Positions 1 to 9,865 are shown, counted from the stretch's first letter. The stretch is DNA of 64,000 bases from CAYVLA01 sp964549615 [NCBI: uncultured Thermococci archaeon] (GCA_964549615.1 CAZJVP010000020.1:218305-282304), one strand, 5' to 3'. The notes: generated by a model from the sequence alone, not told the origin. Program-made: numbers and translations.

Positions 1-572
1 CGCAGAGTACGGGATCTGGCCCTGATCCCCTGTGTCCTTGCCGTCATCTCGGCGCCGGGCTACGCCAGGGGGAGAGCGAAATGACGTCAAGATGTCCTGC
101 TCCCTTTTGGGCTCCATTCTGCCGACGATGTGCCTTTTCCCGGCTACTTCGCCGAGGACCGCAGCAGGCCGGACTCTACCAGGAGGGGAAGAAGAGGGTG
201 GATCGCCTCCACTTCCCCGCGAACGGGCAGGTTCTCATGGAGAAGTTCGACATCTTCTTCGTCTGCGATCCAAGTTGGACCACTTCACAGGCGGGCAGTT
301 CGGAGATCTTGATCGGGTCGGGGAGGGCGAAATGCCCGTCTCTCTGGTCCTTCGGCCCGTCGTACACCACCGTTGCATTCTCCCTACCGGGCGAAAGGCT
401 GTCCGCATCGGAATACACCGTTCCCTACGATAGGCGGCACGCATTCCGCAAAGACAAGGACCCGGCCTTGAGCCCGTTCGTCCCACGTTCATCCCACCAA
501 CGAAGCGGGACCACTCCACTCTCGGCACTCTCGGAAAACGATTATATGGCACAATGTGCGAGGAGGATGTGG
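1..572. other. left edge, no confident gene
   Basis: The reading frame of the following gene stays open back to position 81, but the N-terminal 155 or so codons it would add have no signal peptide, domain or family resemblance I recognise, and the better ribosome-binding site lies at 561-566. Several overlapping frames on both strands are open here, as is usual in GC-rich DNA. The stretch could be the tail of a gene beginning outside the window, a decayed relative, or spacer. I support no gene in it. Confidence 0.4.
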
Positions 573-1772
573 GTGAGCGGGTTGGGAAAGGTGCGATCTA
601 CGACCCGGATGGCCTTGCTTTTGGCGGGGATTGGCTTGGCCTTCCTACTGGGTTTCGTCCTGGTGCCACGAGGCAAGGAGGCCCAGAGTCTTTCCGGGCA
701 ACAAGGGCTTGGCCTTGAACTGCGTGCCCGGATCGTGAGCAACATCTCGGATCCGTTCGGACCAGTGGTTGTGGAGCTGGTCTGCAAGAACGTTCGAGAA
801 TCAGAGAGCGTCGCGATCAGCCCTTTCCCGGAGTGGGGTTTCAACCCGATCTTCCTCGTGAGGGACCCCAAGGGCCAACTGTTCTGCTCGGTGAACGATC
901 GATATGGGCCGCCACCGACCCGCAGCGTGGTCTTGGGGCCGGGCCAGAACTTCTCCAAGCTCTTCAACCTGTCCGACCCGCCGTACCCCGGGCGATGGGA
1001 TGGGATCTCCAGCTTCGATATGTTCAGCCAAGCTGGCGAGTATCAGCTGACCGTGGTGTACCGGCCGTTTTACCACCTGTTCTTCATCAACAGAACGATG
1101 GCCGATCTCACGATCAATACGAGTCTGACCTTCAATAGGCCCCGAAGGCTTAGGATCCTGCACCTTGGAACGTGCAACCTTTCGTTCCTCAGGCGGGATC
1201 TCGGCTCGGCCTTTCTAACCGAGGGCGGGCCAGGACCCTACCCGGCGATCGATGAGGCGATCCAGGCGTACGATCTCTTGATCTTGGACAACGTTCCTCC
1301 GGAGTGGGTGGGCGACTCCCAGGCACTCGGAAAGGCTGTGATGGAGCGCGGCCTAGATCTCGTTATCTTCGGTGGCCCTCTCTCCCTCGGCGGGAACGGC
1401 AGTTACTCATCATGGAGCGAAAGCGGGCTTGGCGATCTTCTGCCGGTCGAATGCACGGGCTTCTATATGGAGATTCCTTCGGGGGCCCGACCCCTACCCG
1501 TCCTGGGCGGGCAGCGAGACACGATATTCAGGGACCTTGACACGTCGAATCTGAATACAATACGCCACCTGAGCCCGTATGTCCCACGGCCGGGCGCGAC
1601 GGTCTGGTCCGTCATCCAATGGGACGGACGAGCACCGGAGTACTTTCTGTGCTCTTGGCCAATTGGCAAGAGCCAAGTTATGGTGTGCGCCGCCCCTCTT
1701 GAGGAGATCCTCGCCTGGGCGAACGGCAGGCAACTGGTCGCTAGGATCGTTGAAGCAACGATACCGGATTGA
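573..1772 (+). CDS. membrane-anchored protein, amidotransferase-like fold suspected
   Basis: About 399 aa. I chose the GTG at 573 because AGGAGG sits at 561-566, six bases upstream, and the product then begins with a basic stretch and one hydrophobic helix (MALLLAGIGLAFLLGFVLVP), a signal anchor. The middle looks like a beta-sandwich (residues about 40-180). The C-terminal part opens with a beta strand (RILHLGTCNL) and has alternating strands and helices with a YDLLILDNVP segment and an LVIFGGP segment, like the class-I glutamine-amidotransferase/ThuA-like fold found in large envelope proteins. I see no catalytic Cys-His-Glu set. The frame extends upstream to 81, but that part is unconvincing. 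Function unknown; export is inferred from the helix. Confidence 0.6.
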   Translation: MSGLGKVRSTTRMALLLAGIGLAFLLGFVLVPRGKEAQSLSGQQGLGLELRARIVSNISDPFGPVVVELVCKNVRESESVAISPFPEWGFNPIFLVRDPKGQLFCSVNDRYGPPPTRSVVLGPGQNFSKLFNLSDPPYPGRWDGISSFDMFSQAGEYQLTVVYRPFYHLFFINRTMADLTINTSLTFNRPRRLRILHLGTCNLSFLRRDLGSAFLTEGGPGPYPAIDEAIQAYDLLILDNVPPEWVGDSQALGKAVMERGLDLVIFGGPLSLGGNGSYSSWSESGLGDLLPVECTGFYMEIPSGARPLPVLGGQRDTIFRDLDTSNLNTIRHLSPYVPRPGATVWSVIQWDGRAPEYFLCSWPIGKSQVMVCAAPLEEILAWANGRQLVARIVEATIPD

Positions 1773-2000
1773 GGATCGCGATCATGAGGGTACGCCGGCC
1801 GAACTCATGCCCACACATAGGTGATCAACGGTTCCTAAACACACCGCATGCGTCGGGAGCTTTGAGGACGTCAACCCATATACTTGTCCGGCGATCGAAA
1901 ACGAGGCTGCCAATGGGGCGAGGGAAAAACTCCTCAGCCAGGTCCGACGACGAATATCCCCGGTGCCATCCTCCCGACGTGCCCTGGAAGGACCCTTTCC

Positions 2001-2007
2001 TTTATTA
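2001..2007 (+). promoter_or_regulatory. TATA box, leaderless promoter of the PHP gene
   Basis: TTTATTA lies 24-30 nt before the ATG at 2031, the spacing at which archaeal RNA polymerase would start on the start codon itself. There is no Shine-Dalgarno sequence between them. This supports 2031 over the upstream in-frame starts. Confidence 0.5.
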
Positions 2008-2030
2008 GAGGGCCCTCTCGCCCCCAGCCT

Positions 2031-2939
2031 ATGCCTGTCAAATTTGCAAATCCCTTCACAGATGCAAAGGGCGGCTGGTTCAAGGGAAATCTGCACAGCC
2101 ACACGACGGAGTCCGACGGCAAGCTGACAAAGCACGATGTCGTCGAGTTCTATCGCTCAAACGGCTACCATTTCCTCTGCCTCACGGACCACGAGAAGAT
2201 CTCGGACCCCGCGGGCCTTTCGAGCGACGGATTCCTCGTATTCACCGGCGTCGAGACCTCCCCCCAGCAATCCAGGCACCACATCGTCGGGATCGGGCTC
2301 CACGATCTTGGCCCCTTCCCCAAACAGGAAACGGCCCAAGCCACGGTGGACAAGCTCAGGTCGATGGGGGGCCTGGTCTTCATCGCCCATCCCTACTGGT
2401 CGGCCCTCACCGACAGCGACGTCAGGGGACTGAGGGACATCATAGGGGTAGAGCTCTACAACACGGGATGCGAGGTGGAGATAGGCAGGGGATTCTCCAC
2501 CGTCCACTGGGACAACCTTCTCGCCTCCGGCATGCCCTTGACCGGTCTGGCCGTGGACGATGCGCACAGATACACCGACGATGCGCCGGGCGGATGGGTC
2601 TGCGTGAGAGCGCCACGGTTGTCCGAGAAGTCCATACTGAGCTCGTTAGCGAAAGGCTACTTCTACGCCTCGACCGGCCCCGAGATCAGGGACATCCGCA
2701 TCGAGGAGGATCTGATTAGGGTCGAGACCAGCCCTGTGGAGACGATCACCTTTCACACCTGCGGACCAAGGGGCAATAGCGTCCACCGCATCGGCGAGGG
2801 AATGCTTCACCACGCGGCGTTCCAAATCAAGCCAGAGCACTTCTACGTCAGGATCGAGTGCGTCGATGGCGGGGGACGGAGAGCATGGTCCAACCCGATC
2901 TACACCGATCAATTCAACTGCCTCGGTCCCCAAACCTAA
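2031..2939 (+). CDS. PHP-domain metal-dependent phosphoesterase-like protein
   Basis: 302 aa. It belongs to the polymerase-and-histidinol-phosphatase (PHP) superfamily of metal-dependent phosphoesterases. The family motifs are present in order: HSH at residues 22-24, TDH at 52-54, a conserved Glu in FTGVET, the His pair near 83, AHP in VFIAHPYW, and a late Asp/His pair in LAVDDAH. The protein continues past the catalytic core into a C-terminal beta-rich tail (about 225-302). No signal peptide is visible with this start. The ORF could begin at 1884, but the TATA box at 2001 argues for 2031. The substrate is unknown; carbohydrate neighbours make a sugar-phosphate or nucleotide substrate possible, which is inference only. 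A second, shorter PHP protein lies at 61763. Confidence 0.85.
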   Translation: MPVKFANPFTDAKGGWFKGNLHSHTTESDGKLTKHDVVEFYRSNGYHFLCLTDHEKISDPAGLSSDGFLVFTGVETSPQQSRHHIVGIGLHDLGPFPKQETAQATVDKLRSMGGLVFIAHPYWSALTDSDVRGLRDIIGVELYNTGCEVEIGRGFSTVHWDNLLASGMPLTGLAVDDAHRYTDDAPGGWVCVRAPRLSEKSILSSLAKGYFYASTGPEIRDIRIEEDLIRVETSPVETITFHTCGPRGNSVHRIGEGMLHHAAFQIKPEHFYVRIECVDGGGRRAWSNPIYTDQFNCLGPQT

Positions 2940-2974
2940 CGATTCCCCCAGCGGACTCAAGCGGCGGGGCCCGG

Positions 2975-3271
2975 CTATCCGGATCGGACCTCATCCGATG
3001 TGCGGGCCTGGGAGCCAACCTGCGAAGGGCGTTGGAGCGGTTTGACGCCTCTGGCCCGCTTGTCGATGGCCAGGAGCCCGCCCATCCCAAAGATCATGAT
3101 CGCGATGGCCGCTGCGGTGGCGTTCTCGCCGAAGAGAACTCCCAGGCACAAGGCGATCATGGTCGTTATCATGCAGAAGTTCCTCTGGGCCTTCCCGACG
3201 TTGAGCACTCTCAGAAGGATGTAGACGAACCCAGCTCCTGCGACGATGACGACCGCTGCAACGCCGATCAT
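2975..3271 (-). CDS. small membrane protein, three predicted helices
   Basis: 98 aa from the ATG at 3271, preceded by a GGTGAG-type ribosome site. Hydrophobic segments span about residues 2-22, 33-50 and 53-72, and a basic hydrophilic tail follows (IDKRARGVKPL). I do not recognise the family. The ORF can be read 40 codons further upstream, but that extension is basic and proline-rich and lacks a site for ribosomes. It is convergent with the PHP gene and points the same way as the large gene ending at 3394. Function unknown. Confidence 0.55.
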   Translation of the reverse strand: MIGVAAVVIVAGAGFVYILLRVLNVGKAQRNFCMITTMIALCLGVLFGENATAAAIAIMIFGMGGLLAIDKRARGVKPLQRPSQVGSQARTSDEVRSG

Positions 3272-3393
3272 TCGCTCACCACATCGCACAAGCCCCTGAT
3301 AAGTCTCACGGGCAAAGGGTGGCCGAGCCCAAGGCTTCGCCGGGATTCTCCGGCCCTTTAACCCCGAGGTCTGAATCCGAACGGGCCCCATGG

Positions 3394-6300
3394 TTACGCC
3401 AAATCCAGCATGATCGCGTCAACGTAGTAGAACCGGTTCTGCACCGGAAGCAGCTCACCGGCCTGTATGATATGGGTCCGAGCCTCCAGGATTAGTCCCT
3501 TCAGCCTGAAGGGATACGCCGGCGTCTCCGATCCGTCGTGTACCCACGGATGGAAACCCATCCTCTCGACCTGCGTCCCGCGCGGGGCGTGTGGGAGGGG
3601 AACTACAACGTACCGCCAGCCGTCGAAATCGATATAGCTGTCCGCGCGAACCGAGACCCACCGGGCGCCGGAGGCGTCCTCGAGACGGAACAGGATCCTT
3701 CCCCAGGAGCTGTTTCCGCGTATCAGGGTTCCTAGGCCGGTGGCCGACTCAGGCACTAGGATCTCGGATCCCGTCCAGAGCAGTTGGGTGTAGGCGATTT
3801 CCAGGGGATGGTGGGGCGAATCCTTGGGCACGCCAACCCGTAGGACCGCCCGTCCCCGCTTGGGCCAGCGGGTCGCAGAGAGACTTAGATCGACTCTGCG
3901 GTAGGGGACCGAGAGGGAAAGGCTCTCGAGCTCCTCCGCCGGCCGAGAGTCGACTTTCCAGCTGCGCAGGCTTTCGAAGCTCGCCAAGGTCCTTCGTCTT
4001 GATCTTCCCCCCTCGTGCCTCGGACAGCCCAAGGCAACGCTCACCACCCGTTCCACGCCCTCGAGATACACGGGGGAACTCGTCAGCTCGAGGCGGATCC
4101 GCGAGCCCCTGAGCCGCGGCTTCCGTCGGTTGCCGAACATGTCTGTGACGGACGGGCTAGTTATGCCCTCGCACCGGACCGCCATTGGCCGTCGGCCCCG
4201 AATCGTCCAGAAGGCGTGAACGGGGCCGCCCGTCTTTCTCCTAAACCGCAAGGCATAGACGCTGCCTGACCGGGTTTGGATCGACCCGTCAAAGCTTGCC
4301 TGGTCGAGGGCCCTGGTCATGGTGGAGTACGCGCAGAAGCTCTCCCGTGGATTCAGCTCAGGCGGCCTGTGAAGAAGGCCGATTGGGCCGTAGTGGCTGT
4401 AGAAGTAGTCGTCCCCCGGGTCATAGAGTGAGGTGCACATGCCAAAGAAGACCACGCCTGACGCAAGGCCCAGTAGATGGGCGCGTACGTAGTAGTCGGC
4501 TTGCTCCCGCTCGGTAAGCCAGCCTGGTGCAACTGGCGCGTAGATCGCCTCGGTTAGGTAGAGGGGGAACTCCGCGTAGCCGTAGATCCGCTGCAGTGCC
4601 TTGAGCACGTAGATGCCCGAGAAAGGCGCATACAGGGGGCCAACCTGGCGTTCGGGCATCGATGTGAAGAGGTCGAAGTCCAGGCCGAAGGCGTCCAGGT
4701 ACTCCTTCGGATAACCCCGTCTCATCATCGCCCCGATGAAGGGCGGGAACCCGTTACCGAAGATCAACTTGGCGCCGGGGAAATCCCTTCTGACGAGCTT
4801 GCTGTAGCCTATCCCGGAGCTCCAGCAGTTGTCCAGGCGTCTTTTCTCCTCCTCGTTGAGATCGAGGGGACTTCTTCCCAGCACCTCAGGGGGGAATGAC
4901 TGTCTGTGCCTGGCGCTCAAGTAGGTCTCCCAGAAGACCATCCAGGCATCCATCCGCGGCATCTCCCGCATCTTCGCGAGCATCTTTTCGGGATCCCCCG
5001 GCGTCTCGCAACAGGTGTTGGCGATGCAGCAGACGTTTCCGCAGTTGAGGCCGATCTTGTTGGCCTCAAGCACGGCGAGCCTCCTGGCGTTTTCCTCCGG
5101 GCCCTGGGATAGAAGGAAAACTGGTAACGTCCAGCGGACGCCCGCCATCCGCAGAAGCGGGGCGGCGGACTCGGGCGGCAGCCCGTTATGAACCTCGAAG
5201 AAACACCACATCCCGAAGGGCGAATCCCTGGTCGCTTTCCTCGTGTCCTTCGGCAGACAGGCGAACGACGTCCTGTGCTCCACCCACCTATCCTGGCCAG
5301 GACACCCAAGGCGAATGAGAAGTTCGAACTTGCCAAATACGGCCTGGGCTAGGTCCTTCACCAAAGCCACGTGCTGCAACGGCGCCAGCGCGAGATCCTC
5401 GACGGTTTTGCGGACCCTGCCATAGGGATCCACAATCTGCAGCCCAAGCACTAGTCGTTGCCGCTTCTTGCGCTGGCTCTGGATATCGATCGTGAGCCTC
5501 GGCGCCTGCGGCTCTTCGAACACCGGCGCGATGCCGTCCCATCTCAGGGCCATCCTTGCAGGCGCGAGCTCCAAGGTCGCAGCGAAGATGTGGACTGAGC
5601 TTGGAGGCCCCGCCGGCCTGGGGAAGCTCTCGTCGTCGACGGCCACCTTCTTGGTCAGATCGATCTCCAAGTACTCCGTCCCGTCGTTGAGGAACTCGAA
5701 AAACTCTCCAGGGTTGAGGGGAACGCTTACCAGCCACAGCCTTCCCCATCTGCCGGATCCACGACCATGCTCAACCATCTTGCCCACGCGAAGTCCCCTC
5801 GCAGGGCTCCTAGCTTCGTCCCATCTGGGTGCGCGGAACTCCCATGTGCTTGCGTGGCCCCGACCGGTCTTGATCATGCGAACGGATCCCAGCGGAAGGT
5901 CGCCCTCGGTTGTGTCAGAAGCGCATATGAGATGAAGGCGGTCGTAGTGGGCGTTGGGAACCCGAAGGATTACGCGGCAGGGGTCAACCGACATCGCATC
6001 ACAGTATACGTAGGGGAGCCTTCCACGGTAGGCGGTCCGCCCAAGGTCGATGTTGTCCGTGGAGCCATATCCCCACTCCGCATGGAACGGGATGCCCCGG
6101 CAGCGGATGATCCCACGAGCATGCAGACGGCCTGGCGGGAATGCGAATCCGTCCCCCAAGTCGCCAGGATGGATGGCCTTGGAATTTCCGTACGGGGTTA
6201 TGTCCAGGGGAAGGAACCTCGACGCCGGCAGCGCGACCACCCGGGGGGATCTAAAGACCACGCCCCTGCTGAGGCCCAGGCAAAGGCTGGCTTTGCCTGC

Positions 6301-6792
6301 CTGCCTCTTGGCCTGCGCCACGAAACGACCCTGAATCCAAGCACCGATCCGGTCGGGCAGCACGTCCAGGGCGATCCTGATCCAGGTTGATGGCCAGCCG
6401 GGCGAAGTTTCGAACTCCTTCCGGTACTTCTCTCGTTCGGCGTCGGTTTGGGACCATGCGCCCACGTCAGGGCGGAATCGGAAGCTCAACGGCGTTTGCT
6501 GCCCGTTCGCTTCAGCAACGACGTCCAGCACTGCCTCGTCCCCGGGATTGCCCGAGATCCGCAGCCCACATCCGCAACAGATTAGTTCTGCAACCTGTCC
6601 CGGGTTTGCCAACCTGACTTCGACGATCGCGCGAAAAACGGACGGCCCATCCACTGGCACATCAAGGCGCAGATCCTCATCAACGTGCAAGGCGGACTCG
6701 CTCGATGCCGCATCCCCCAGCCTGGTTACCTTCCCCGATCTGAGCCGCATCCCTTCCTGCAGATCCCGGAAAGGCTCCGTGGGGCTGATCAC
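3394..6792 (-). CDS. large TIM-barrel glycoside hydrolase-like protein
   Basis: 1132 aa from a GTG start. Residues 1-510 are beta-rich, without a signal peptide. Residues about 520-830 look like a clan-GH-A (alpha/beta)8 barrel. VFWETY places a Glu at 622, where the acid/base would be expected after strand 4, and LYLTEAIY places a Glu at 748, where the nucleophile would be expected at strand 7. Aromatic loops follow (YFYSHYG). A C-terminal beta-sandwich of about 300 residues completes the protein. I cannot assign a GH family, and the two catalytic residues are inferred from position only. It stands alone, 136 bases downstream of the nitrilase gene on the same strand, inside a block rich in glycan enzymes. 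A likely role is intracellular cleavage of imported oligosaccharide. Confidence 0.6.
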   Translation of the reverse strand: MISPTEPFRDLQEGMRLRSGKVTRLGDAASSESALHVDEDLRLDVPVDGPSVFRAIVEVRLANPGQVAELICCGCGLRISGNPGDEAVLDVVAEANGQQTPLSFRFRPDVGAWSQTDAEREKYRKEFETSPGWPSTWIRIALDVLPDRIGAWIQGRFVAQAKRQAGKASLCLGLSRGVVFRSPRVVALPASRFLPLDITPYGNSKAIHPGDLGDGFAFPPGRLHARGIIRCRGIPFHAEWGYGSTDNIDLGRTAYRGRLPYVYCDAMSVDPCRVILRVPNAHYDRLHLICASDTTEGDLPLGSVRMIKTGRGHASTWEFRAPRWDEARSPARGLRVGKMVEHGRGSGRWGRLWLVSVPLNPGEFFEFLNDGTEYLEIDLTKKVAVDDESFPRPAGPPSSVHIFAATLELAPARMALRWDGIAPVFEEPQAPRLTIDIQSQRKKRQRLVLGLQIVDPYGRVRKTVEDLALAPLQHVALVKDLAQAVFGKFELLIRLGCPGQDRWVEHRTSFACLPKDTRKATRDSPFGMWCFFEVHNGLPPESAAPLLRMAGVRWTLPVFLLSQGPEENARRLAVLEANKIGLNCGNVCCIANTCCETPGDPEKMLAKMREMPRMDAWMVFWETYLSARHRQSFPPEVLGRSPLDLNEEEKRRLDNCWSSGIGYSKLVRRDFPGAKLIFGNGFPPFIGAMMRRGYPKEYLDAFGLDFDLFTSMPERQVGPLYAPFSGIYVLKALQRIYGYAEFPLYLTEAIYAPVAPGWLTEREQADYYVRAHLLGLASGVVFFGMCTSLYDPGDDYFYSHYGPIGLLHRPPELNPRESFCAYSTMTRALDQASFDGSIQTRSGSVYALRFRRKTGGPVHAFWTIRGRRPMAVRCEGITSPSVTDMFGNRRKPRLRGSRIRLELTSSPVYLEGVERVVSVALGCPRHEGGRSRRRTLASFESLRSWKVDSRPAEELESLSLSVPYRRVDLSLSATRWPKRGRAVLRVGVPKDSPHHPLEIAYTQLLWTGSEILVPESATGLGTLIRGNSSWGRILFRLEDASGARWVSVRADSYIDFDGWRYVVVPLPHAPRGTQVERMGFHPWVHDGSETPAYPFRLKGLILEARTHIIQAGELLPVQNRFYYVDAIMLDLA

Positions 6793-6928
6793 CGGCCGAA
6801 TCGCATCAGCACGAGTATCGACTTCGGCGCCAACGGCCGGGCGAGTTTCTAGCTCTTTGTCAGGGCCAACGGAATCCGGCCGCGCCCAGCTGGAGATGGA
6901 TCTCTTCGACAGACCTGAGCCCCCTTCT

Positions 6929-7912
6929 TCAAATCACGGGGCCGGCACCGGTTGGTTTCGCCGACGACCCCTCACGGCGGCGGACCGCCTTCCCTGCCTC
7001 AAGACGTTCTATCGTTACCTTTGCCTCCTTCTCCGCCTGCCTCCGTGTGCTGGGATCGCAGAGCAGGGAGTACAGCTCGGGCCTTCTGCTCGCCCTCACG
7101 GCAAGAGACCTCTCGCACAGCCGACCGAAATGGAAGTTGGAGACCCTCTTCCGATCCAGATCGATGTCCCGGGTGAGGACCTCGACGTAGCGCGATGCCT
7201 CCGCCAATATCATGCCGTCCGGCCCTATGATCCCGCTCCTGCCGATCATCATGCCGGGCATCCATGCCTCCTCATCCCCGACGCCGTAGCAGGCTGAGAC
7301 GAGGTATGTCCCGGTGTCCACGGCCCTCGACCTGTACCGGATCTCCCAGTCCACCTCCCCCCAGCTTGACTGCACGTGGGGAAAGAAGATGATCTCGGCT
7401 CCCCGGAGCATCAGGCACAATGCCACCTCAGGGTACTCTATGTCCATGCATATCATGACGCCGACCTTGCCGAAATCCAGCTCGAAGACGGAGAGGTCTT
7501 CTCCTTGGACGATCCCTGCATCGGCCTCGGGAGCTGGAAGGTGGGTCTTGAAGTACGTGCCCACCCTCCTGCCCTCCCTGTCGATTATGAGGGCCAAGTT
7601 CCTCAGCTTGCCGTCTACCCGGCCGATCAGGGGGGCGATGATGTTCATGGAGTGCTTCCTTGCGATCCTACAGATCTCCTCTTCGAACGGCCCCGGAATG
7701 GGATCGGCGTACCTTGATAGGCCCTCCCTGTCAAAGGGCAGTCCAAGGACGTTGGCACTCTCGCCGTAGACTGCGACGTCGGAATGCCTCCTCCCGGCTA
7801 TTTCGAGGTGTCGCACTATCGATCGCAGGTTCTCCTGCTTCTTCTCTTCCGGGGTCTTGCCCGAGGGCCTCGCCGGCAGCTGGATCGTGCTGATTCTGAC
7901 AGGCCTGGGCAC
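6929..7912 (-). CDS. carbon-nitrogen hydrolase (nitrilase superfamily)
   Basis: 327 aa, GTG start with GGGAG upstream. Nitrilase-superfamily enzymes hydrolyse amides or nitriles with a Glu-Lys-Cys triad. The triad is visible: Glu51 (VYGES), Lys122 (TYFKTHL) and Cys155 (VMICMDIEYPE). A second conserved Glu occurs near EVDWEIRYRSRA. The C-terminal tail of about 60 residues is basic and extra to the core. It starts 8 bases after the stop of the alcohol dehydrogenase gene, so the two form an operon. The pair suggests catabolism of a compound with both an alcohol and an amide, but the substrate cannot be read from sequence. Confidence 0.88.
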   Translation of the reverse strand: MPRPVRISTIQLPARPSGKTPEEKKQENLRSIVRHLEIAGRRHSDVAVYGESANVLGLPFDREGLSRYADPIPGPFEEEICRIARKHSMNIIAPLIGRVDGKLRNLALIIDREGRRVGTYFKTHLPAPEADAGIVQGEDLSVFELDFGKVGVMICMDIEYPEVALCLMLRGAEIIFFPHVQSSWGEVDWEIRYRSRAVDTGTYLVSACYGVGDEEAWMPGMMIGRSGIIGPDGMILAEASRYVEVLTRDIDLDRKRVSNFHFGRLCERSLAVRASRRPELYSLLCDPSTRRQAEKEAKVTIERLEAGKAVRRREGSSAKPTGAGPVI

Positions 7913-7920
7913 GTAGCTCC

Positions 7921-8946
7921 CTACTCCTGCGGATGCACGACGGCCCTTATGACCTCGTTGGGCCTCTCTATGGCCAGCTTGATGGCCGTCTCAACGCCGG
8001 CCAGGGGATACCTCTGGGTTATGAGCGACTTCATGTCAACCAAGCCTCGGCTCATCAGCTTCAGGGAGGTCGGATAGTCGCGGCAGAACCCGAGTATGCC
8101 GAGCAGGTCCATCTCCGACAGCGTGATCTTGGAAAGGTTTATTTCGTCCAGATCCCTGCCCGTGAAGCCTATCGGCATGAGCGTTGCCCCGCTTGAGGCA
8201 ACCTCAACCATCTGCTTGATGGTCTCCGGTCTTCCCACGGCTTCCAGCACGAAGGGCGCCATCTCGCCCTTGGTTATCCTCCTCACGGCTTCAACCGTGT
8301 CTTCCTTCTTGGCATCGACGACATGGTCTGCGCCTAGCTTCTTGGCAAGGGCCAGCTTGCTGTCGACCAAGTCGGCTATCAGCACCTCGGCCCCCGATGC
8401 CTTTGCGACCTGGAGGCACATCAGGCCTATTGCGCCGGCACCGAGTATCACCACGAAGTCGCCGACTCCGATCCCGCATCTTCTGATCGCATGGACTCCG
8501 ACCGAGAGGGGCTCGGTCAAGGCGGCCTCGTCGAACGAGACCCCGGGCGGCTTTGGATAGATGAAGCTGGCGTTCGCGAGGGCATACTGTGCAAACGCCC
8601 CATCGACGTTGTGCCCGATCACCTTGACGTCGTTGCACACATTGTACCTTCCCGCCCTGCACCCCGGGCAGGACCCGCAGGCGTAGAAAAAGGTCTCGAC
8701 CACGATCTGGTCCCCCGGATGCCACTTCGAGACCCCGGGCCCCACCTTCTCCACGGTGCCCGCGCACTCATGGCCCATGATGCGCGGGGGCTGGATCATG
8801 GGGTGCTTGTTCAGATACCCCGAAACGTCCGACCGACAGACGGCCGTCGCCTCCACCTTCAGTAGGACCTGTCCGGCTTGCGGCTCCGGAACCGGTACCT
8901 CCTTCAGCTCGAGCTTCTTGGGAGCAGTGAGGACCACCGCCCTCAT
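7921..8946 (-). CDS. zinc-dependent alcohol/polyol dehydrogenase (MDR family)
   Basis: 341 aa, full length for medium-chain dehydrogenases. The catalytic zinc ligands Cys37 (AVCRSD), His59-Glu60 (GHEC) and Glu145 (TEP) are present, as are the four structural-zinc cysteines 90, 93, 96 and 104. The nucleotide fold starts at GAGAIG (169-174), and the following acidic residue in LIADLVDSK favours NAD(H). The sequence is close in style to sorbitol and threonine dehydrogenases, so the substrate is probably a sugar alcohol or other polyol. It is the first gene of a two-gene operon with the nitrilase homolog. It is transcribed away from the gene at 9050, with about 100 bases between the two starts. 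Confidence 0.9.
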   Translation of the reverse strand: MRAVVLTAPKKLELKEVPVPEPQAGQVLLKVEATAVCRSDVSGYLNKHPMIQPPRIMGHECAGTVEKVGPGVSKWHPGDQIVVETFFYACGSCPGCRAGRYNVCNDVKVIGHNVDGAFAQYALANASFIYPKPPGVSFDEAALTEPLSVGVHAIRRCGIGVGDFVVILGAGAIGLMCLQVAKASGAEVLIADLVDSKLALAKKLGADHVVDAKKEDTVEAVRRITKGEMAPFVLEAVGRPETIKQMVEVASSGATLMPIGFTGRDLDEINLSKITLSEMDLLGILGFCRDYPTSLKLMSRGLVDMKSLITQRYPLAGVETAIKLAIERPNEVIRAVVHPQE

Positions 8947-9049
8947 CTTGCCTTTCGTAGCCTACCCTCCGCAACCGCCTGCTACCGTTCGGCAGAAAAA
9001 TCCATCGTCCTTTGGGATGATCCCGCGGAGCGCAACCGCTGGAGCTCGG

Positions 9050-9865
9050 ATGGTCAAAGATATCAACTTCCTGCGGCAGGGTAGGAATGAGCGTGGATGC
9101 GTGCTTCCCACCGTCAAGCTGGGCAAACATTCCGTGACAAGGCTGATAGTGGGGGGCAACCCGTTCAGCGGCAATTCGCACGTTAGCCGCGAACGGGACA
9201 TAGAGATGAGGAACTACTACACCGTTGAGAAGATCAAGGAAACGCTCCGACAGTGCGAGAACGCGGGGATCAACGCCTGGCAGTCCCGGGGCGACAACTT
9301 CATAACGCGCGTTCTGAACGAATATCGAATGGAGGGGGGAAGGCTGAAGTGGATAGCCCAGACGGCATCCGAGAGGCGAGACATCATCGCCAACATCCAC
9401 CAGATCGCTGAGTACGAGCCCATAGCGATCTACCACCACGGGACGCGGACGGATCAGCACTACAGGTCGGGCACCTTCGACGAGGTGGTCCGCTATCTGG
9501 ACGAGATCCGGAGCTTGGGGTTCGCGGTGGGGCTGGGCACCCACCTTCCAGAGGTCATCCTGCATTCGGAGGAAATGGGGCTGAACCCGGACTTCTACAT
9601 GTTCTCCTTCTACAACTTGACCGACCACGCAAGCCGCTATGACCCAGAGGACCGGACAAGGGCCTGCGAGGTCGTGAGGAAAGTCCGAAAGCCCTTCTTG
9701 GTCTTCAAGATAATGGCCGCCGGTCGAAACGACCCGGTCGAGGCCTTCGAATTCGCATTCCGCAACATCAAGCCGACGGACGCCGTCGTCGTGGGCATGT
9801 ACACCAAGCATCAGCCCGATCAGGTATACCAGAATGCGAGGATCGTTGCCTCGCTTGCCCAGTAG
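9050..9865 (+). CDS. aldo/keto-reductase-like TIM-barrel protein
   Basis: 271 aa from the ATG at 9050 (GGAG at 9041-9044). A GTG at 9104, just before the conserved LPTVKLGKHSVTRLIVGGNP start, is also possible. The opening VTRLIVGGNPFSG and the barrel-like alternation resemble aldo/keto reductases, with NAWQSRGDN where AKRs have the catalytic Asp/Tyr region and GLGTHLPEVI later. The catalytic Tyr-Lys-His set is not obvious, so it may be a non-redox barrel such as an isomerase. Near relatives often sit among sugar-degradation genes. It is divergent from the alcohol dehydrogenase operon. The frame stays open back to 8756, but that part is antisense to the dehydrogenase. Confidence 0.7.
   Translation: MVKDINFLRQGRNERGCVLPTVKLGKHSVTRLIVGGNPFSGNSHVSRERDIEMRNYYTVEKIKETLRQCENAGINAWQSRGDNFITRVLNEYRMEGGRLKWIAQTASERRDIIANIHQIAEYEPIAIYHHGTRTDQHYRSGTFDEVVRYLDEIRSLGFAVGLGTHLPEVILHSEEMGLNPDFYMFSFYNLTDHASRYDPEDRTRACEVVRKVRKPFLVFKIMAAGRNDPVEAFEFAFRNIKPTDAVVVGMYTKHQPDQVYQNARIVASLAQ

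Noticed and set aside
235-552. minus-strand frame at the left edge
   Set aside because: Arginine-rich antisense of the 81-1772 frame, without a start signal or domain.
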